Below are positions 1-11,243 of a DNA stretch of 64,000 bases, one piece after another. The position numbers and the translations under genes are program-made. Origin of the DNA: Diabrotica undecimpunctata (lineage: Eukaryota > Arthropoda > Insecta > Coleoptera > Chrysomelidae); NCBI RefSeq assembly GCF_040954645.1, contig NC_092812.1, positions 248,001 through 312,000 of the forward strand, in the 5' to 3' direction. A model generated the notes under the pieces. That model had not been told where the DNA came from. It saw only the letters and a program-made list of their open reading frames with translations, and made no database searches. Numbering within the stretch: position 1 is the stretch's first letter; each line of letters starts with the position of its first letter.

Positions 1-75
1 AACCTCAACAGTTGTAAAATTGATTGCTGCAAAGATAGACTGACGGTTGGAAAAATTCAGGAGAAGTTTACCAGT

Positions 76-92
76 GGTGTATGTAGTACACC
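76..92. repeat. piggyBac left subterminal palindrome
   Basis: The imperfect palindrome ggtgtatgtagtacacc is followed by a short tract ending in agttatg. The same arrangement recurs at 2659-2675 on the far side of the transposase ORF, in the same orientation. Paired subterminal repeats flanking the ORF suggest transposase-binding sites of the piggyBac element. The true left TIR/TTAA is not clear. The window begins with aacct, which matches the right end read inward (ttaacct), so the element may start at or just before base 1. Confidence 0.5.
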
Positions 93-500
93 AAGCACCT
101 AGTTATGTAAGTAAATTTTGTGAGATTTATATTACGTTTATCTACTAAAAAATAGCATTATTAATGTATAGCGACTTATATGTAACAAAAGCTAGACATT
201 TTGCAACGTTTTGAATAAAAGAATTTGTAATTTGTTATTAAAATTTTAATAAAACTTTCATTTTATTATAATAAAACTAGTTTTATGATATTACATTTGA
301 TCAAATATTTTATTTTAGCATTTTCTTATAACTTAATATACCGTTATCTATTTGGATATTTGTGAGTACCTATTATTGGACTATTTAACGACCTTCTAGT
401 TGTTTTTGTGGTCTTGTTTTTTCATGTTCTTTCTTCCATAGCAATACGGTCATGTCTCTTTGAAATATTAATTAGAAATAAATAATAAAAATTACAAACG
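93..500 (+). other. piggyBac 5' noncoding region
   Basis: AT-rich sequence between the left subterminal palindrome and the transposase start. No ORF or recognised motif is visible. By position it is the 5' untranslated and promoter region of the element. Confidence 0.4.
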
Positions 501-2357
501 TTGCCTCTATATATTTCTCGTAACGTTTATAAATCGAGAGGTACTACAAAATATTTACTTTGCAGGGATCGTGTACCAGTAAGAAATCCCCAAAAACTCT
601 CAGAAGATGAACTTAGAGCTATGGCTCAAGCTATATTTGAGGAAGAATCTGATGAAGATGTTGGTGGAGACCCAGATACTTCAGACGACGAGCTAATAGA
701 AAAAACGGAGCACGACACTGAATCAGAAGTTGATCTGAATGACGAAAATCAATATACGATTGACTCGGACACAAACAGTAACATTGAAAACAGTTCAGAT
801 CTTGATGAAGACAATGATTATTTTATAGCAAAAGACAGAAAAACTAAATGGTATAAGAAATCTCTTCTTAGCAAATTTACTAAAACTCCTTCAAAAAATA
901 TTGTCAAGATATTTCCTGGGCCAACAGTTTGTGCGAGAGATGTTACTACGGAACTAAGTGCTTTTGAAAAACTTTTTACAAATGAAATCATAGAAAATAT
1001 AGTTGAATGTACAAATTTGCAGATTGCAAAAATGCGATTAAATTATGAACGGCCAAGACGGGCTAAAGATACGACTAAACAGGAAATCATGGCATTATTA
1101 GGATTATTATTTCTTGCAGGGACTAAAAAACAAAATTATACACACTTCCTCGAATTGTGGACAAAAGATGGTACCGGCTCAGAAATCTTTCGAGCCTGTA
1201 TGAGCGCAAATCGATTTTTATTTTTGCTTGCTGCTCTTAGGTTTGACAACAAAGATACTCGAAAGGACCGAAAATCAATTGACAAACTTGCTGCCATTCG
1301 CTTTACTCTTGATACGTTTATGAAAAACTGTAGCAGCAACTATTCCTTGGGAGAAGAAATGACTATCGATGAAATGTTGATACCTTTTAGAGGTAGATGC
1401 AACTTTGTGCAATACATTCCAAGTAAACCTGCAAAGTATGGCTTAAAAGTGTTTGTGTTATGTGACGCGCAGACCTTTTATGTCACCAATTTTGAGGTGT
1501 ATTGTGGTCAACAACCGGAAGGGTCCTACAAAAAATCTAACACACCAACGGATATCCTGCTTCAACCTTGGAAAGGTAAAAACCGTAATTTAACATGCGA
1601 CAATTGGTATACGAGTTATCCGTTGGCAATTGACCTTTTGAAGGAAAAGATAACGATGGTTGGCACACTTAAACGAAATAAAAGGGAACTACCTCCAGAG
1701 TTTTTACCAAGAAAAAACACACCAATTGGATCATCCAATTTTGGTTTTCAAAAAGAAGTTACCATTGTATCCTACACACCAAAAAAAAATAAAGCTGTCA
1801 TTCTCCTATCTACCATGCACAGTAATTCTACAGTAGATCCCGAAACAGGAAAACCAATGATAATTTTAGACTATAATTCACATAAAGGAGGCGTAGACAC
1901 TGTAGACAAAATGTGCAGTACCTATTCGGTATCCCGAAGAACACGAAGATGGCCAATGGCATTGTTTTTTCAACTCCTGAATATTGCCGAAATTAACAGC
2001 CAGATCCTGTACAATGCTGCCAATATTGACAATCCTCAAAAATATAGAAGAGTTTTTCTAAAAGAATTATCATTGGCATTGATAAGACCTCATCTTTCTG
2101 AGAGGGCGGAAATACAGAGTTTACCTCTGGATTTAAAAATATTCTTGAAGAAATACAAAAACGTACAAGACGACCACGATGAAGAACCACCAGCAAAAAA
2201 ATGGGGGAGGTGCCATTGTTGTGGAAGGAGCAAAAATAGAGTTACAACAATATCTTGCAACAAATGTAATAGAATGGTTTGTAAAGAGCACTCTGTTACA
2301 ATTTGTGCAAATTGTAATTTAGTAGACGCAAACGAGGAAGAAAACGAAAGTGAATAG
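501..2357 (+). CDS. piggyBac-like transposase, intact
   Basis: A 618-residue DDE transposase (DDE_Tnp_1_7 type), the usual length for the family. It would catalyse hairpin-mediated excision and insertion at TTAA in the nucleus. The N-terminus (about residues 35-110) is acidic, as in other family members. The catalytic aspartates expected for piggyBac are visible: D290 in TIDEMLIPF, D367 in CDNWYTS, and D466 with D469 in GGVDTVDK. A C-terminal cysteine-rich domain (about 570-605, pattern CHCC...CNKC...CANC) matches the zinc-binding DNA-recognition domain. There is no internal stop or frameshift, so it may be functional, or a recent copy. It sits between two matching subterminal palindromes and interrupts a Helitron helicase relic. 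The start is the first codon of the open frame, which the track called as Met although the text reads ttg-like; an in-frame ATG at about residue 41 is an alternative. Confidence 0.92.
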   Translation: MPLYISRNVYKSRGTTKYLLCRDRVPVRNPQKLSEDELRAMAQAIFEEESDEDVGGDPDTSDDELIEKTEHDTESEVDLNDENQYTIDSDTNSNIENSSDLDEDNDYFIAKDRKTKWYKKSLLSKFTKTPSKNIVKIFPGPTVCARDVTTELSAFEKLFTNEIIENIVECTNLQIAKMRLNYERPRRAKDTTKQEIMALLGLLFLAGTKKQNYTHFLELWTKDGTGSEIFRACMSANRFLFLLAALRFDNKDTRKDRKSIDKLAAIRFTLDTFMKNCSSNYSLGEEMTIDEMLIPFRGRCNFVQYIPSKPAKYGLKVFVLCDAQTFYVTNFEVYCGQQPEGSYKKSNTPTDILLQPWKGKNRNLTCDNWYTSYPLAIDLLKEKITMVGTLKRNKRELPPEFLPRKNTPIGSSNFGFQKEVTIVSYTPKKNKAVILLSTMHSNSTVDPETGKPMIILDYNSHKGGVDTVDKMCSTYSVSRRTRRWPMALFFQLLNIAEINSQILYNAANIDNPQKYRRVFLKELSLALIRPHLSERAEIQSLPLDLKIFLKKYKNVQDDHDEEPPAKKWGRCHCCGRSKNRVTTISCNKCNRMVCKEHSVTICANCNLVDANEEENESE

Positions 2358-2658
2358 CACACATATTCTCAAATATGTTCATTTGTGAATGATTATTTAC
2401 TCCTAGTTTTTAGATTTGTATACTAGTTTTATAATATTTTTAATGTTAAGCTAATATACAAGAATTTCAAGAAGGTTATTTTTAGAGAAAAAGAAGTGGT
2501 TGAGTTTTTGTTCTTATATTTGTTGCTAATCTTTATATTTTCGTTATGTATTATTTTTTATGTTAAGACATTCTCTTAAATATATGCCTACATTTATTAT
2601 ATACAATATATGTACTAAAAATACCTAGTTGTGGCTTTTATTTGCGTTTTTAGTCGGT

Positions 2659-2723
2659 GGTGTACAGAATACACCGCGCACGTAGTTATGACTAATGGAG
2701 GGGCGTCCGTAGTTAAAGGTTAA
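2659..2723. repeat. piggyBac right subterminal palindrome and TTAA end
   Basis: The palindrome ggtgtacagaatacacc (2659-2675) is followed by a tract ending in agttatg, matching the left copy at 76-92. Two TTAA tetranucleotides follow at 2713-2716 and 2720-2723. Helicase coding sequence resumes directly after the second, so 2720-2723 is the likely target-site boundary of the piggyBac insertion. Confidence 0.5.
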
Positions 2724-3740
2724 GAATATCGTTATCAAAATTACTTCCGTTAAACATTGAAGTTGCTCATCAATATCGAGCTTTATTTCAACATGTTAAA
2801 GTTATAATTATAGATGAAATAAGCATGGTAGGTGTCCAGTTATTAAAACAAATAGATCAGCGTTTAAAACAAATTACTGGCAGATTTGATCAATCGTTCG
2901 GTGTATTAGACATTATCTTAATTGGCGACTTGAATCAACTGCCACCAGCAATGGCTACCCTTATATATAAACAGATTAAAAACAAAACGACCGGACCTAC
3001 TCTATGGCGTAGCTTGAAATTTTTTGAATTAACTGAAGTTATGAGACAAAACAATGTTGAATTTTCCGGTGCTTTGACCAAAATTGGAAAGGGAATAAAG
3101 CTGTCAGATAGTGAATTACAAATAATTGAAATTACATTTATTTCTGAAGAACAAGCTGGTGCGTTACACCCTAACGCCGTACAACTATTCTTACAAAATA
3201 ATCTTGTTCAAAAATATAATAATCATAAGTTAAACACCATTCCCAACAAAATAACATCAATTGCGATTGATATATTTACAGCTTGCCATAATGCTCAACA
3301 AGTAGCTTTTGTCCTTCAAAAACTTCATAAAATGACCATTGTTGATACAGGCGGGTTACCTTACGAAACAATTTTTGTGCTTGGCCAATATTAAATTTTG
3401 ACCAATAGCAGACGGTTTAGCCAATGACACTGTAGGTAAAATTTGTAAAATTGACCAACTTAACACTGTGGAAATAAAAATGATTTGGATGACTTTCCCC
3501 AATAAAATATAGTTAATATAATATAATAATAATAAAACTATTAATGTGCGGAGAAAGCATTTACCTTTGATTTCCACTTGTGCCATGACCATACACAAGT
3601 CACAAGGGGGAACTTTTGATGAAATAGTATATTATTATGATAAAAGTCACTCCATAGAATTAGTTTCTGTTGCATTATCGAGAGTAACTAGTATAGAGGG
3701 GCAATTTATCATAATGACCAAGATACATCACAGATTGTAA
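2722..3740 (+). pseudogene. Helitron/PIF1-type helicase relic
   Basis: The C-terminal part of a PIF1-family helicase as carried by Helitrons. The open frame begins right after the TTAA of the piggyBac insertion and contains a Walker B-like IIIDEISMVG, then GDLNQLPPA and the FELTEVMRQ motif. It shifts frame near 3390. A second piece (about 3405-3510) encodes DGLANDTVGKICKI. A third (3546-3740) has the late helicase motifs TIHKSQGGTFDEIV and VALSRVTS. The Walker A region and the Rep domain are absent, lost or displaced upstream by the piggyBac insertion. At least two frameshifts make it non-functional. A host PIF1 gene is an alternative, but the short spacing and TE setting favour a Helitron. 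Confidence 0.8.
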
Positions 3741-3961
<221 letters not shown>

Positions 3962-4055
3962 CACAAATGATTTTTTCGACCGTACTGTTTTAAATATTGA
4001 TTTAGAGTATCAGCAATCGGTCAGGAAATAAAACTCTATTTGTTCAGTCTCAATA

Positions 4056-4083
4056 TTTCGTCACGATTTTGTGACTTCTTCAG
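4056..4083 (-). ncRNA. Hammerhead-like core, left arm
   Basis: Reverse complement of the motif at 5073-5100. It has ctgaaga, then the stem gtcac/gtgac with an aaaatc loop, then gaaa. PLE terminal repeats are known to carry minimal hammerhead ribozymes. An extra A between the first core segment and the stem departs from the canonical core, so activity is uncertain. Confidence 0.4.
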
Positions 4084-5072
4084 GAGAAAACTGTAAATTT
4101 ATTAGAATAATTAATGATTATATGTAAACAAAATGAATATTTTAATACTTACAACTATAAGAATGAAAATTTAAATTTTTCTGGCATATCTAAATAAATG
4201 ACATATTTTTGTTTGATTTTATTAAGGAGTTATGGTAACCGCAATATGTTATAGAGTGAATTCCCGTTGTACAATTTTCAGCGAGTAGGTTAAAATAAAC
4301 AATTACTATGACAGTATTATTCATTTTATAAAGTGGAAAGATGGAATTAATAAAATTGAGAAAGAATCAGGAACACGATAAATTGATCTATAAAATGTAA
4401 TTGATGGTATGTAGTCAGTTACTGCAATACTGATATTTAGGAATGTAATAAAATTATAGGTACAGTTACTAGAGAATTACTATAATAAGTATGTGTTTAA
4501 AGGTTAAGATCTATCATATTATATATTGTTTAGTATGTTGCAGTAGATATTACTTAAATGATTGGTGTCTGTCCATTTAAGTAATATCTACCAATCATTT
4601 AAGTAATATCTACTGCAACATACTAAACAATATATAATATGATAGATCTTAACCTTTAAACACATACTTATTATAGTAATTCTCTAGTAACTGTACCTAT
4701 AATTTTATTACATTCCTAAATATCAGTATTGCAGTAACTAACTACATACCATCAATTACATTTTATAGATCAATTTATCGTGTTCCTGATTCTTTCTCAA
4801 TTTTATTAATTCCATCTTTCCACTTTATAAAATGAATAATACTGTCATAGTAATTGTTTATTTTAACCTACTCGCTGAAAATTGTACAACGGGAATTCAC
4901 TCTATAACATATTGCGGTTACCATAACTCCTTAATAAAATCAAACAAAAATATGTCATTTATTTAGATATGCCAGAAAAATTTAAATTTTCATTCTTATA
5001 GTTGTAAGTATTAAAATATTCATTTTGTTTACATATAATCATTAATTATTCTAATAAATTTACAGTTTTCTC

Positions 5073-5100
5073 CTGAAGAAGTCACAAAATCGTGACGAAA
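5073..5100 (+). ncRNA. Hammerhead-like core, right arm
   Basis: ctgaaga, then a five-base-pair stem gtcac/gtgac closing an aaaatc loop, then gaaa. This resembles the CUGANGA...GAAA core of hammerhead ribozymes found in PLE terminal repeats. The next PLE end in the window (25328-25356) has the same layout with a different stem sequence, which supports conservation of structure. One extra A precedes the stem, so catalytic activity is an inference. Confidence 0.42.
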
Positions 5101-5156
5101 TATTGAGACTGAACAAATAGAGTTTTATTTCCTGACCGATTGCTGATACTCTAAAT

Positions 5157-5272
<116 letters not shown>

Positions 5273-5279
5273 CTGTTTT

Positions 5280-5375
5280 GGATGGGTTGGAGTCAATAAA
5301 AGGGCTATTGGTTAACTATTTTTTATCCCGAGCTTTCAATTGTATTTACAATTATTATCAAGAGCTGCTAAAAAA
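5280..5375 (-). other. Second type of PLE-like terminus
   Basis: On the minus strand, 5331-5361 reads tgataat, a stem aattgt/acaatt, then gaaagctcgggat. The order (TGANNA, short hairpin, GAAA) is that of the other PLE-like ends here, but with unrelated stem sequence. It directly adjoins the (TA)n tract. It is probably a fragment of another PLE family in the opposite orientation. Confidence 0.4.
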
Positions 5376-5747
5376 GACAAAATATCTTACAAAGTTGAAC
5401 TAGAAAGAAAAAACAATTTTTGTTAACTCACCAAATAAAATTAGTTTAGTAAATAAAAATTGCTGCTAATACATTTCAAAAATAATTAATATAAAAATGT
5501 CCTAATCTAGTCAATGCTTCTCTGAAATTTTAGTATAATTTTGAAAACATTTTTTTTAATACAAAAAAAAATTGAATTTATAAATAAGTTAAAATAGCAA
5601 CCACATTCGAACTTCCGAAGCGATAGGTCGACAATAATAAGCGCCCAGTGTCTTTTGCCACTAATTAACTCGATTTGAAATTAGTACAGGTGATTCGAAG
5701 TTTGACATTAACTCAGTGTAATAAATAAGTCTATAAGCGACCCCCTC
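5376..5747 (+). other. AT-rich spacer, possible LINE 5' UTR
   Basis: No coding signal. The part just before 5748 may be the 5' untranslated region of the following LINE, but I see no clear 5' boundary. Confidence 0.25.
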
Positions 5748-7174
5748 ATGGGGGACGCGATTTCCTCAGAGACACCAATAGGTGATTTAAACTTTTCATG
5801 TGTTAGTGATAATAGTAAAAGGCATATTAATGAATCCAATTTAATCGAAAATTTTGATGATTCGACTGCGAAAAATGCGAATAAAACCAGTGACTGTACT
5901 ACAACATTGCCAGAACCAGAAATAACACAAAAAGCAGTAGCGATAAATTTTTTCAACGTTAAATCAGATAAGTACAATTTTAATAATGTTTATGTTTACA
6001 TAGAACAAACAAACAATGAAAATATAGGCCGTTTGCATCCCTTAACTATCGCGCATTTTTTTCATAAAAAGTTGAATATTCCTAATATTATTGAAATTAA
6101 ATGCATTGGAAAAAACAGAATTAAAGTTCTGTTAAGGTCTATTTCTGATGCAAATAATTTGGTTAAAAATTTAAAGTTAAAAAATGAAAATTTGGTAGCT
6201 TATATTCCTAATTATCCACTAGAAATTAAAGGTCTAATCAGAGATGTTGATACCCAATACGATAAAAATTATTTGTTAGATAACAGTGAATCTCCCTCCC
6301 CCATATTAGGTTTTAAACGAACTTTTAGAAGGGTTGACAAGGAAAAACTAACTATGTACCGAAAAGGACTGTAATAGTCATCTTTGAGTGAAATATTTTA
6401 CCTAGCTACATTGCAATAAATAGCGTATTTTTTCCTGTTGAAACCTATATTGGCAAGGTCACTCAGTGTTTGAGATTTAGACATATCTCCAAGCAGTGTC
6501 GCAGTACACAGGCACATTGCATAAAATGCGGGAAAACCAAAAATGAAGATCATGCGTGCCAGGATAATGATATTCAGTGCATCCATTGCAATAGTAAGGA
6601 TCATGTATCCATTTCCAAGAAATATCCAAAATATGAACTGCAGAAGAAGATCAAAAACGTAATGATTGAGCAAAAAACTTCTTTCATCGAGGCAAAAACT
6701 TACTGTGAATCATCCTTCTCGGGATCCTTCACTCAGAATAGATATTCCACACTAGAAAATATCGGAAATAGTTTTCATCCCCTGCCAACATTCACAAAAA
6801 ATTCAATCCCTTCTGCTGTCACACAAGTAGTCACGCGTAGAAATCAAAACATATCATCAAATAATACATCACAACCCTCCTCAAGTCACTATAGTATAGC
6901 GAAAAAACGAAAATTAATCTCTCCTACCCGACAGTCCCCACATAATGCACCTATGTTCTCTTTTAATTTTGGCCCCACTAGACCCCTTCCTGCTAATTTA
7001 AACATTCCTAATTGTCAAAATAAACCAGATCAGACAGTTTTACAAACACTTATTTCCAATTACATTTTTAATTTAATCACAAATATTCAAACTGTAGATG
7101 ATATAAAAACAATAAGTCAAGATAGTATTTACCATGGAATAAAAACGATTTTGGAGGATATTATCAATAAATAA
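5748..7174 (+). pseudogene. LINE ORF1 (Gag-like, zinc knuckles), broken
   Basis: ORF1 of a Jockey/I-superfamily LINE, normally an RNA-binding protein of the retrotransposition particle. The first open part (5748-6374) holds a spacer and an RRM-like region. The second (6470-7174) opens into three cysteine-rich zinc-knuckle segments (pattern FRHISKQC, CIKCGK...HAC, CIHCNSKDH) and a serine/asparagine-rich tail. Between them the reading continues in another frame (KRTVIVIFE then PVETYIGKVTQC) with one TGA near 6389, showing a frameshift near 6360 plus a nonsense change. The knuckles are degenerate, with several expected cysteines or histidines changed. ORF2 follows after about 25 bases. The copy is dead. 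Confidence 0.8.
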
Positions 7175-8607
7175 CATCTTCACAGAACTTAAATCATTAA
7201 AAATTTTGCAATGGAACGCTCGATTCGTTATTTCGAATAAAAACAGTTTACTTCATTTTTTAATAACTGAAAATATTGACATTGCCTTATTAAGCGAAAC
7301 TTGGTTCAAACCAAATCAGAATTATATAGTTAAAGGTTATAATGTAATTCACCAAGATAGGTGACAAAACAACCATACCTTTTTGTCAAATAAATATTAG
7401 AAACAATTTTAACGATACAATTTTAGTCTGCGGTACTATCGTTAAAATTAATACAACAGAATTAAGTTTTCTATCTATATATAGACCACCTAAAATTCGT
7501 ACTTACAAAAACGATTGGATAAATATCTTCTCACAAGTCAAATCACCTTTTATAATTGGAGGAGATATGAATGCTCATAACTCACTGTGGGGCTCATTAC
7601 AAAATGATGCAGTTGGTCACCAAATTGTTAGTAGTGTTGAGGATCTAGATCTAGATCATTTTGCTATAACTATGAATTTTTCAATAACCAACACATCGCA
7701 GGAAACAATTTATCCAAAAAGCAAATGGAATATCAAAAAAGGAAATTGGTCCCTGTATACATCCTTAATTGAAAACATGTTTTCCAATAAAAGTAGCTCC
7801 CTTAATACTTATGAAAATTATAACTTTCTAATAGATTGCATTAATGATACTGCTATTAAATCTATTCCTCAATACAAAATTTTTAAATTCAAAAATCGAT
7901 CCCCTCCGCCATGGTGGGACCCAGAATGTGATCTGATAATTAATAACAGAAAAGAAGCATTAGCAGTTTATAAACGTTCACCAAGCCCTGATAATTATCT
8001 AAAATGTCAGAAAAATATTGCTCATACTAAAAAGCAGCTGAAACAAAAAGCCAAAGCTAGTTGGATCAAATGGTGTTCTAATTTAAGCAAAAATACTTCT
8101 TCTAAAGAAATATGGTCTCAAGCTAACAAAATGAACCGAAAATCACATAATACTACAAAACCCTTCAATGATACTTTATTAGACGACTTCTTTAATAGAG
8201 TATCTCCTCCATGGGTTCAACATTCACCTACACAACCTACACAAAGTCATCATTCAAATAATTACTTTTTGTTAAAACCTTTTACAAAAACTGAATTAGA
8301 CTTCACCCTTAAAAACCGCATTAACACTTCTCCTGGAATCGATCATGTAAAATACCCCATGTTAATCAACCTACCAGAGGTTGCAAAAAACCATCTTTTA
8401 CATATCTTCAATGATATCATCCAAATTAACAAAGTTATCGATTCCTTCAAAAATATCTTATTCGTTCCTATCCTTAAACCCGGAAAGGATCCAAATTTTG
8501 TGAGTTCATATAGACCAATATCCTTACTCTCTTGCGTATTCAAAATCCTAGAAAGACTTATAAAATTTAGATTAGATTGGTGGATACAAAAAGAGAATTT
8601 ACTTTAA
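7175..8607 (+). pseudogene. LINE ORF2 (endonuclease and RT), truncated
   Basis: The partner of the preceding ORF1. The start of an apurinic-type endonuclease is visible at about 7199-7365 (KILQWNARF, LLSETW). It then passes a stop and frame change to GGDMNAHNSLWGS near 7558, which marks the later endonuclease motif. The 7567-8607 frame continues after an apparent deletion (about residue 25, where VGHQIVSS joins a DLDHFAI segment). It runs through the linker into the first RT motifs (SPGIDHVKYPML, ILKPGKDP, SYRPISLLSC), then stops at 8607. The RT catalytic YxDD, thumb and C-terminus are missing. The 3' truncation coincides with the PLE-like terminus that follows. Confidence 0.82.
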
Positions 8608-8870
8608 TTACTATTTAAATGGGAATAAGCCACAATTAAAGGTTAAAATACGTTTATTGACGTTTCAATTTCCACTTCGGAAATCGTTCTCAACATACAA
8701 ACATTAGTAAATTAAACAAATTTTGTTTTTTTTTGTTACTTAGTGAAAAATTCTTCTAATAATTTAATTTTATCTGACTCATCTATATTGACAATTCAGA
8801 CATACCTTATACATTTTAAAGTAGACGACTTTAAAATGATATTGCCAATATTGTTGAGTTACATATTGAT
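8608..8870 (-). other. PLE-like terminal fragment
   Basis: On the minus strand, 8661-8694 reads tgagaac, a stem gatttcc/ggaaatt with a gaagt loop, then gaaacg. This again is the TGANNA-hairpin-GAAAC order of PLE hammerhead-like ends. The surrounding sequence (acgtcaataaacgtattttaa on the minus strand) looks like a repeat I associate with beetle genomes. It truncates the LINE to its left. No coding part is seen. Confidence 0.4.
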
Positions 8871-9897
8871 TTAGCTGTTTTTATCATCGCATTTTTAAAT
8901 TTTCCCCATTATTCTTCTATTGTTTCTGTTATTTCATGTTCATTATCCATCTCTTTCTCTAGTCCTTCTGAGTATCTTATTCTCGTTGTTTCTTCCCTTA
9001 GTTTATAAATTTTTATTATTTCTTTGTGTTTTCTGTTTATGTTCTCATTTCTTTTTATTTCTTTTCTTTTGCTTTTGAATGTGGTTTCTAGTAGATAGTG
9101 GTCACTACCAATTTCATAACTTCTTTTTACCCTTACGTCTCTTATCCAGTTCTTCTCTGTTTTTTGCACTATAGTATATAGTCTATAATTGATTGTTCGT
9201 CTCTTGATTTGACTTCTCTTGTGATCTTGTGTATCCTTTTATGTTGAAAGTGTGTGTTCATAATCACCAGGTTATTGTCGAGACAGAATTCGAGTAGTAA
9301 TTTTCCATTTTTGTTTAGTTTGTCCTCCCCATAAGGTCCGATGACATTGTTCCATTTTTCTGTTTCTTTCCCCACTCTACTGTTCATGTCTCCTATGATC
9401 ACAATTTTCTCTGTACAATCATTTATCACTTCTTGTAATTTGTCCCAGAATTCATTCTTTTCGTTTTTTGTTGCGTCTTCATCTGGTCCATAACATATGA
9501 TTAGGTTTGTATTGGATTCCTCTGTATCCATATCTATGTCTACTCTTAGTATACGTTCGTTGTAATATATCCAATTATTTATTTTGTTGATACTCTCCTT
9601 TTTTATCATGCACGCTACTCCTGCCTGAGCTCTCTTCGTTTCTTCCACTCCACTGTATATTAGTAACATTCCGTTTTCTAATATTATTGATCCTTTTCCT
9701 TTTTTCTTTGTCTCTGTTATAGCTACTATTTTAATGTTCTTATCTCTAATTTCTTCCCCCAGTTCTATTTCCTTCCCATTTATACCTCTCACATTCCATG
9801 ATGCCATTTTCCAAATTGTTTTGTTCTTTTCTGTGTTTAAGTTGTACTTCAATTTGTTTTTACTCCCGTTTGTGTTATTATCTTTAGATCTGCTCAT
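8830..9897 (-). pseudogene. LINE ORF2 endonuclease region, broken
   Basis: Minus-strand ORF2 start of an RTE/CR1-like LINE. The 9169-9897 frame encodes an endonuclease/exonuclease/phosphatase domain of about 240 residues: MASWNVRGING, an ITETKKKG motif (the metal-binding E), YGPDEDATKNEK, IVIIGDMNSRVG (catalytic D and N) and a SIIDYIL segment. At 9169 a stop overlaps a one-base frame change; the domain continues at 8909-9169 with the last endonuclease motif GSDHYLL (catalytic D and H). One more stop near 8908 is followed by readable codons to about 8830. The reverse transcriptase is absent, so the copy is 3'-truncated. The listed start is an ATG just after ORF1, preceded by a short spacer. 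Confidence 0.8.
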
Positions 9898-9950
9898 GTC
9901 CCTGTTCTGTGCCTGTTTTGTTTCTCGGTCCGTTATTGTGTTTTCTTCAG

Positions 9951-10671
9951 CTAGTTTTTTGAACTAGTTGGTTCTGTATTGTATGTTATTTTTTCTATCT
10001 GGCTTGTTTTTTGATTCCATTTCCACTTAATGCCTTCAATAATTATGAAACCATATCCAATTTTTGTCCTTTTTCCATTAGTCTTTTCATCTGCTGCTAT
10101 CTTCCTAAGATTTCTTTGTATCTCTATCTCTTTTAATGTTAGGATAACACACATTGTTTCATTTATCTTTTGTACCCTATTTATTTCTGATTTTACTCCC
10201 ATTTTCGTTTCTATGAAGTTCTCCAGTTGCTCTGCTTCTATTGTGTCTATTGGTAAGCCTCTCATAATTAGGTTATTTTTCTTCTTTTCTTTCTGACATG
10301 CTTCCAATGCTATTTCTATTTTATCTATTTTTTGTTTCATCGCTGTCATTTCTTGCTTTAGATTTTCATTTTCTCTTATTATCTCTTTCATTTGCAATTT
10401 GTATTCACTATTTTCCTTCCTAATTTCTTTTAGTTCCTCAATCATATTACCCATTGTATTTTTTATCTCTTCCAGGTCATTGTTTTTCTTTTTTTTTATT
10501 ATCGCTTGCTATTTGTCTCATTAGTTCCATCATTTCGTTCTGGCTGCTGGTTTCATTCGTTGTTGGTTTCGACCTGTCTGGCGTTCGGCTCACTTTTCTG
10601 CTCCTGCTAAATATATCTATCTCCTCTTTGCTTTTTCTTTTACCATCTTCATCAACCTTACCATCCGCCAT
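9951..10671 (-). pseudogene. LINE ORF1 (coiled coil plus RRM-like), frameshifted
   Basis: Upstream partner of the preceding ORF2. The N-terminal piece (10477-10671) starts MADGKVDEDG and is basic and serine-rich. The second piece (9951-10454) has a long heptad-rich coiled coil (about its first 60 residues) followed by an RRM-like region beginning NNLIMRGLPID. That arrangement matches L1/CR1-type ORF1 proteins, which trimerise and bind RNA. The two pieces lie in different frames, and the shift falls in an A-rich run near 10480-10500. ORF2 begins about 50 bases after the ORF1 stop. Confidence 0.75.
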
Positions 10672-11210
10672 TTTTCTTCTTATTCAAGTAATTAAAGTAT
10701 CTATAATTATAAATATTATAAATAACGGTTACGGATCTCGACAAGCGCCACGCCTACCTCTACAGTTAAATCTTAGCAATTATTCTCGATCCTAATCAGT
10801 TTCGACTTCTACCACTTGTAAATACAAAAATACAATCAATATCAAAACAGCAAATAAATTCAGCCTTTATAATTCTGTATAGTTTTACCGAAACCTGAAT
10901 AACAGACATATTGTTTTTGTTGATAATTATTACTGTTTATCTTTCTTAATCACCCGTCCAGCGTAAAAAGCTCAACTTGTTTCGACCACTCAGAAGTTTT
11001 ACTTTTATCCGTAGGGCAATTAAAACTAACTATCAATTTAATACAGTTCAAAATCAGATAACTGATTATTTACTTACATAAAGGTCCCTTTCAAACACAC
11101 TTTACACTAACTTGCATGCAGATTACACTCGAAACCACCCAAAATTGGAATTTAATTTCGGAGCGACACTACACACGTCCTACTAGTCTGACCGCCAATC
11201 AATCAATCAT
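10672..11210 (-). other. Probable 5' UTR of the minus-strand LINE
   Basis: About 540 bases upstream of ORF1 with no ORF of note. A 5' UTR of this size is plausible, and the next recognisable element (a piggyBac relic) starts abruptly at about 11244, which would fit the LINE 5' end lying near 11210. This is inference from position only. Confidence 0.3.
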
Positions 11211-11243
11211 TTGATAGACAAACTGAACGAAAATTTTTAAAGA

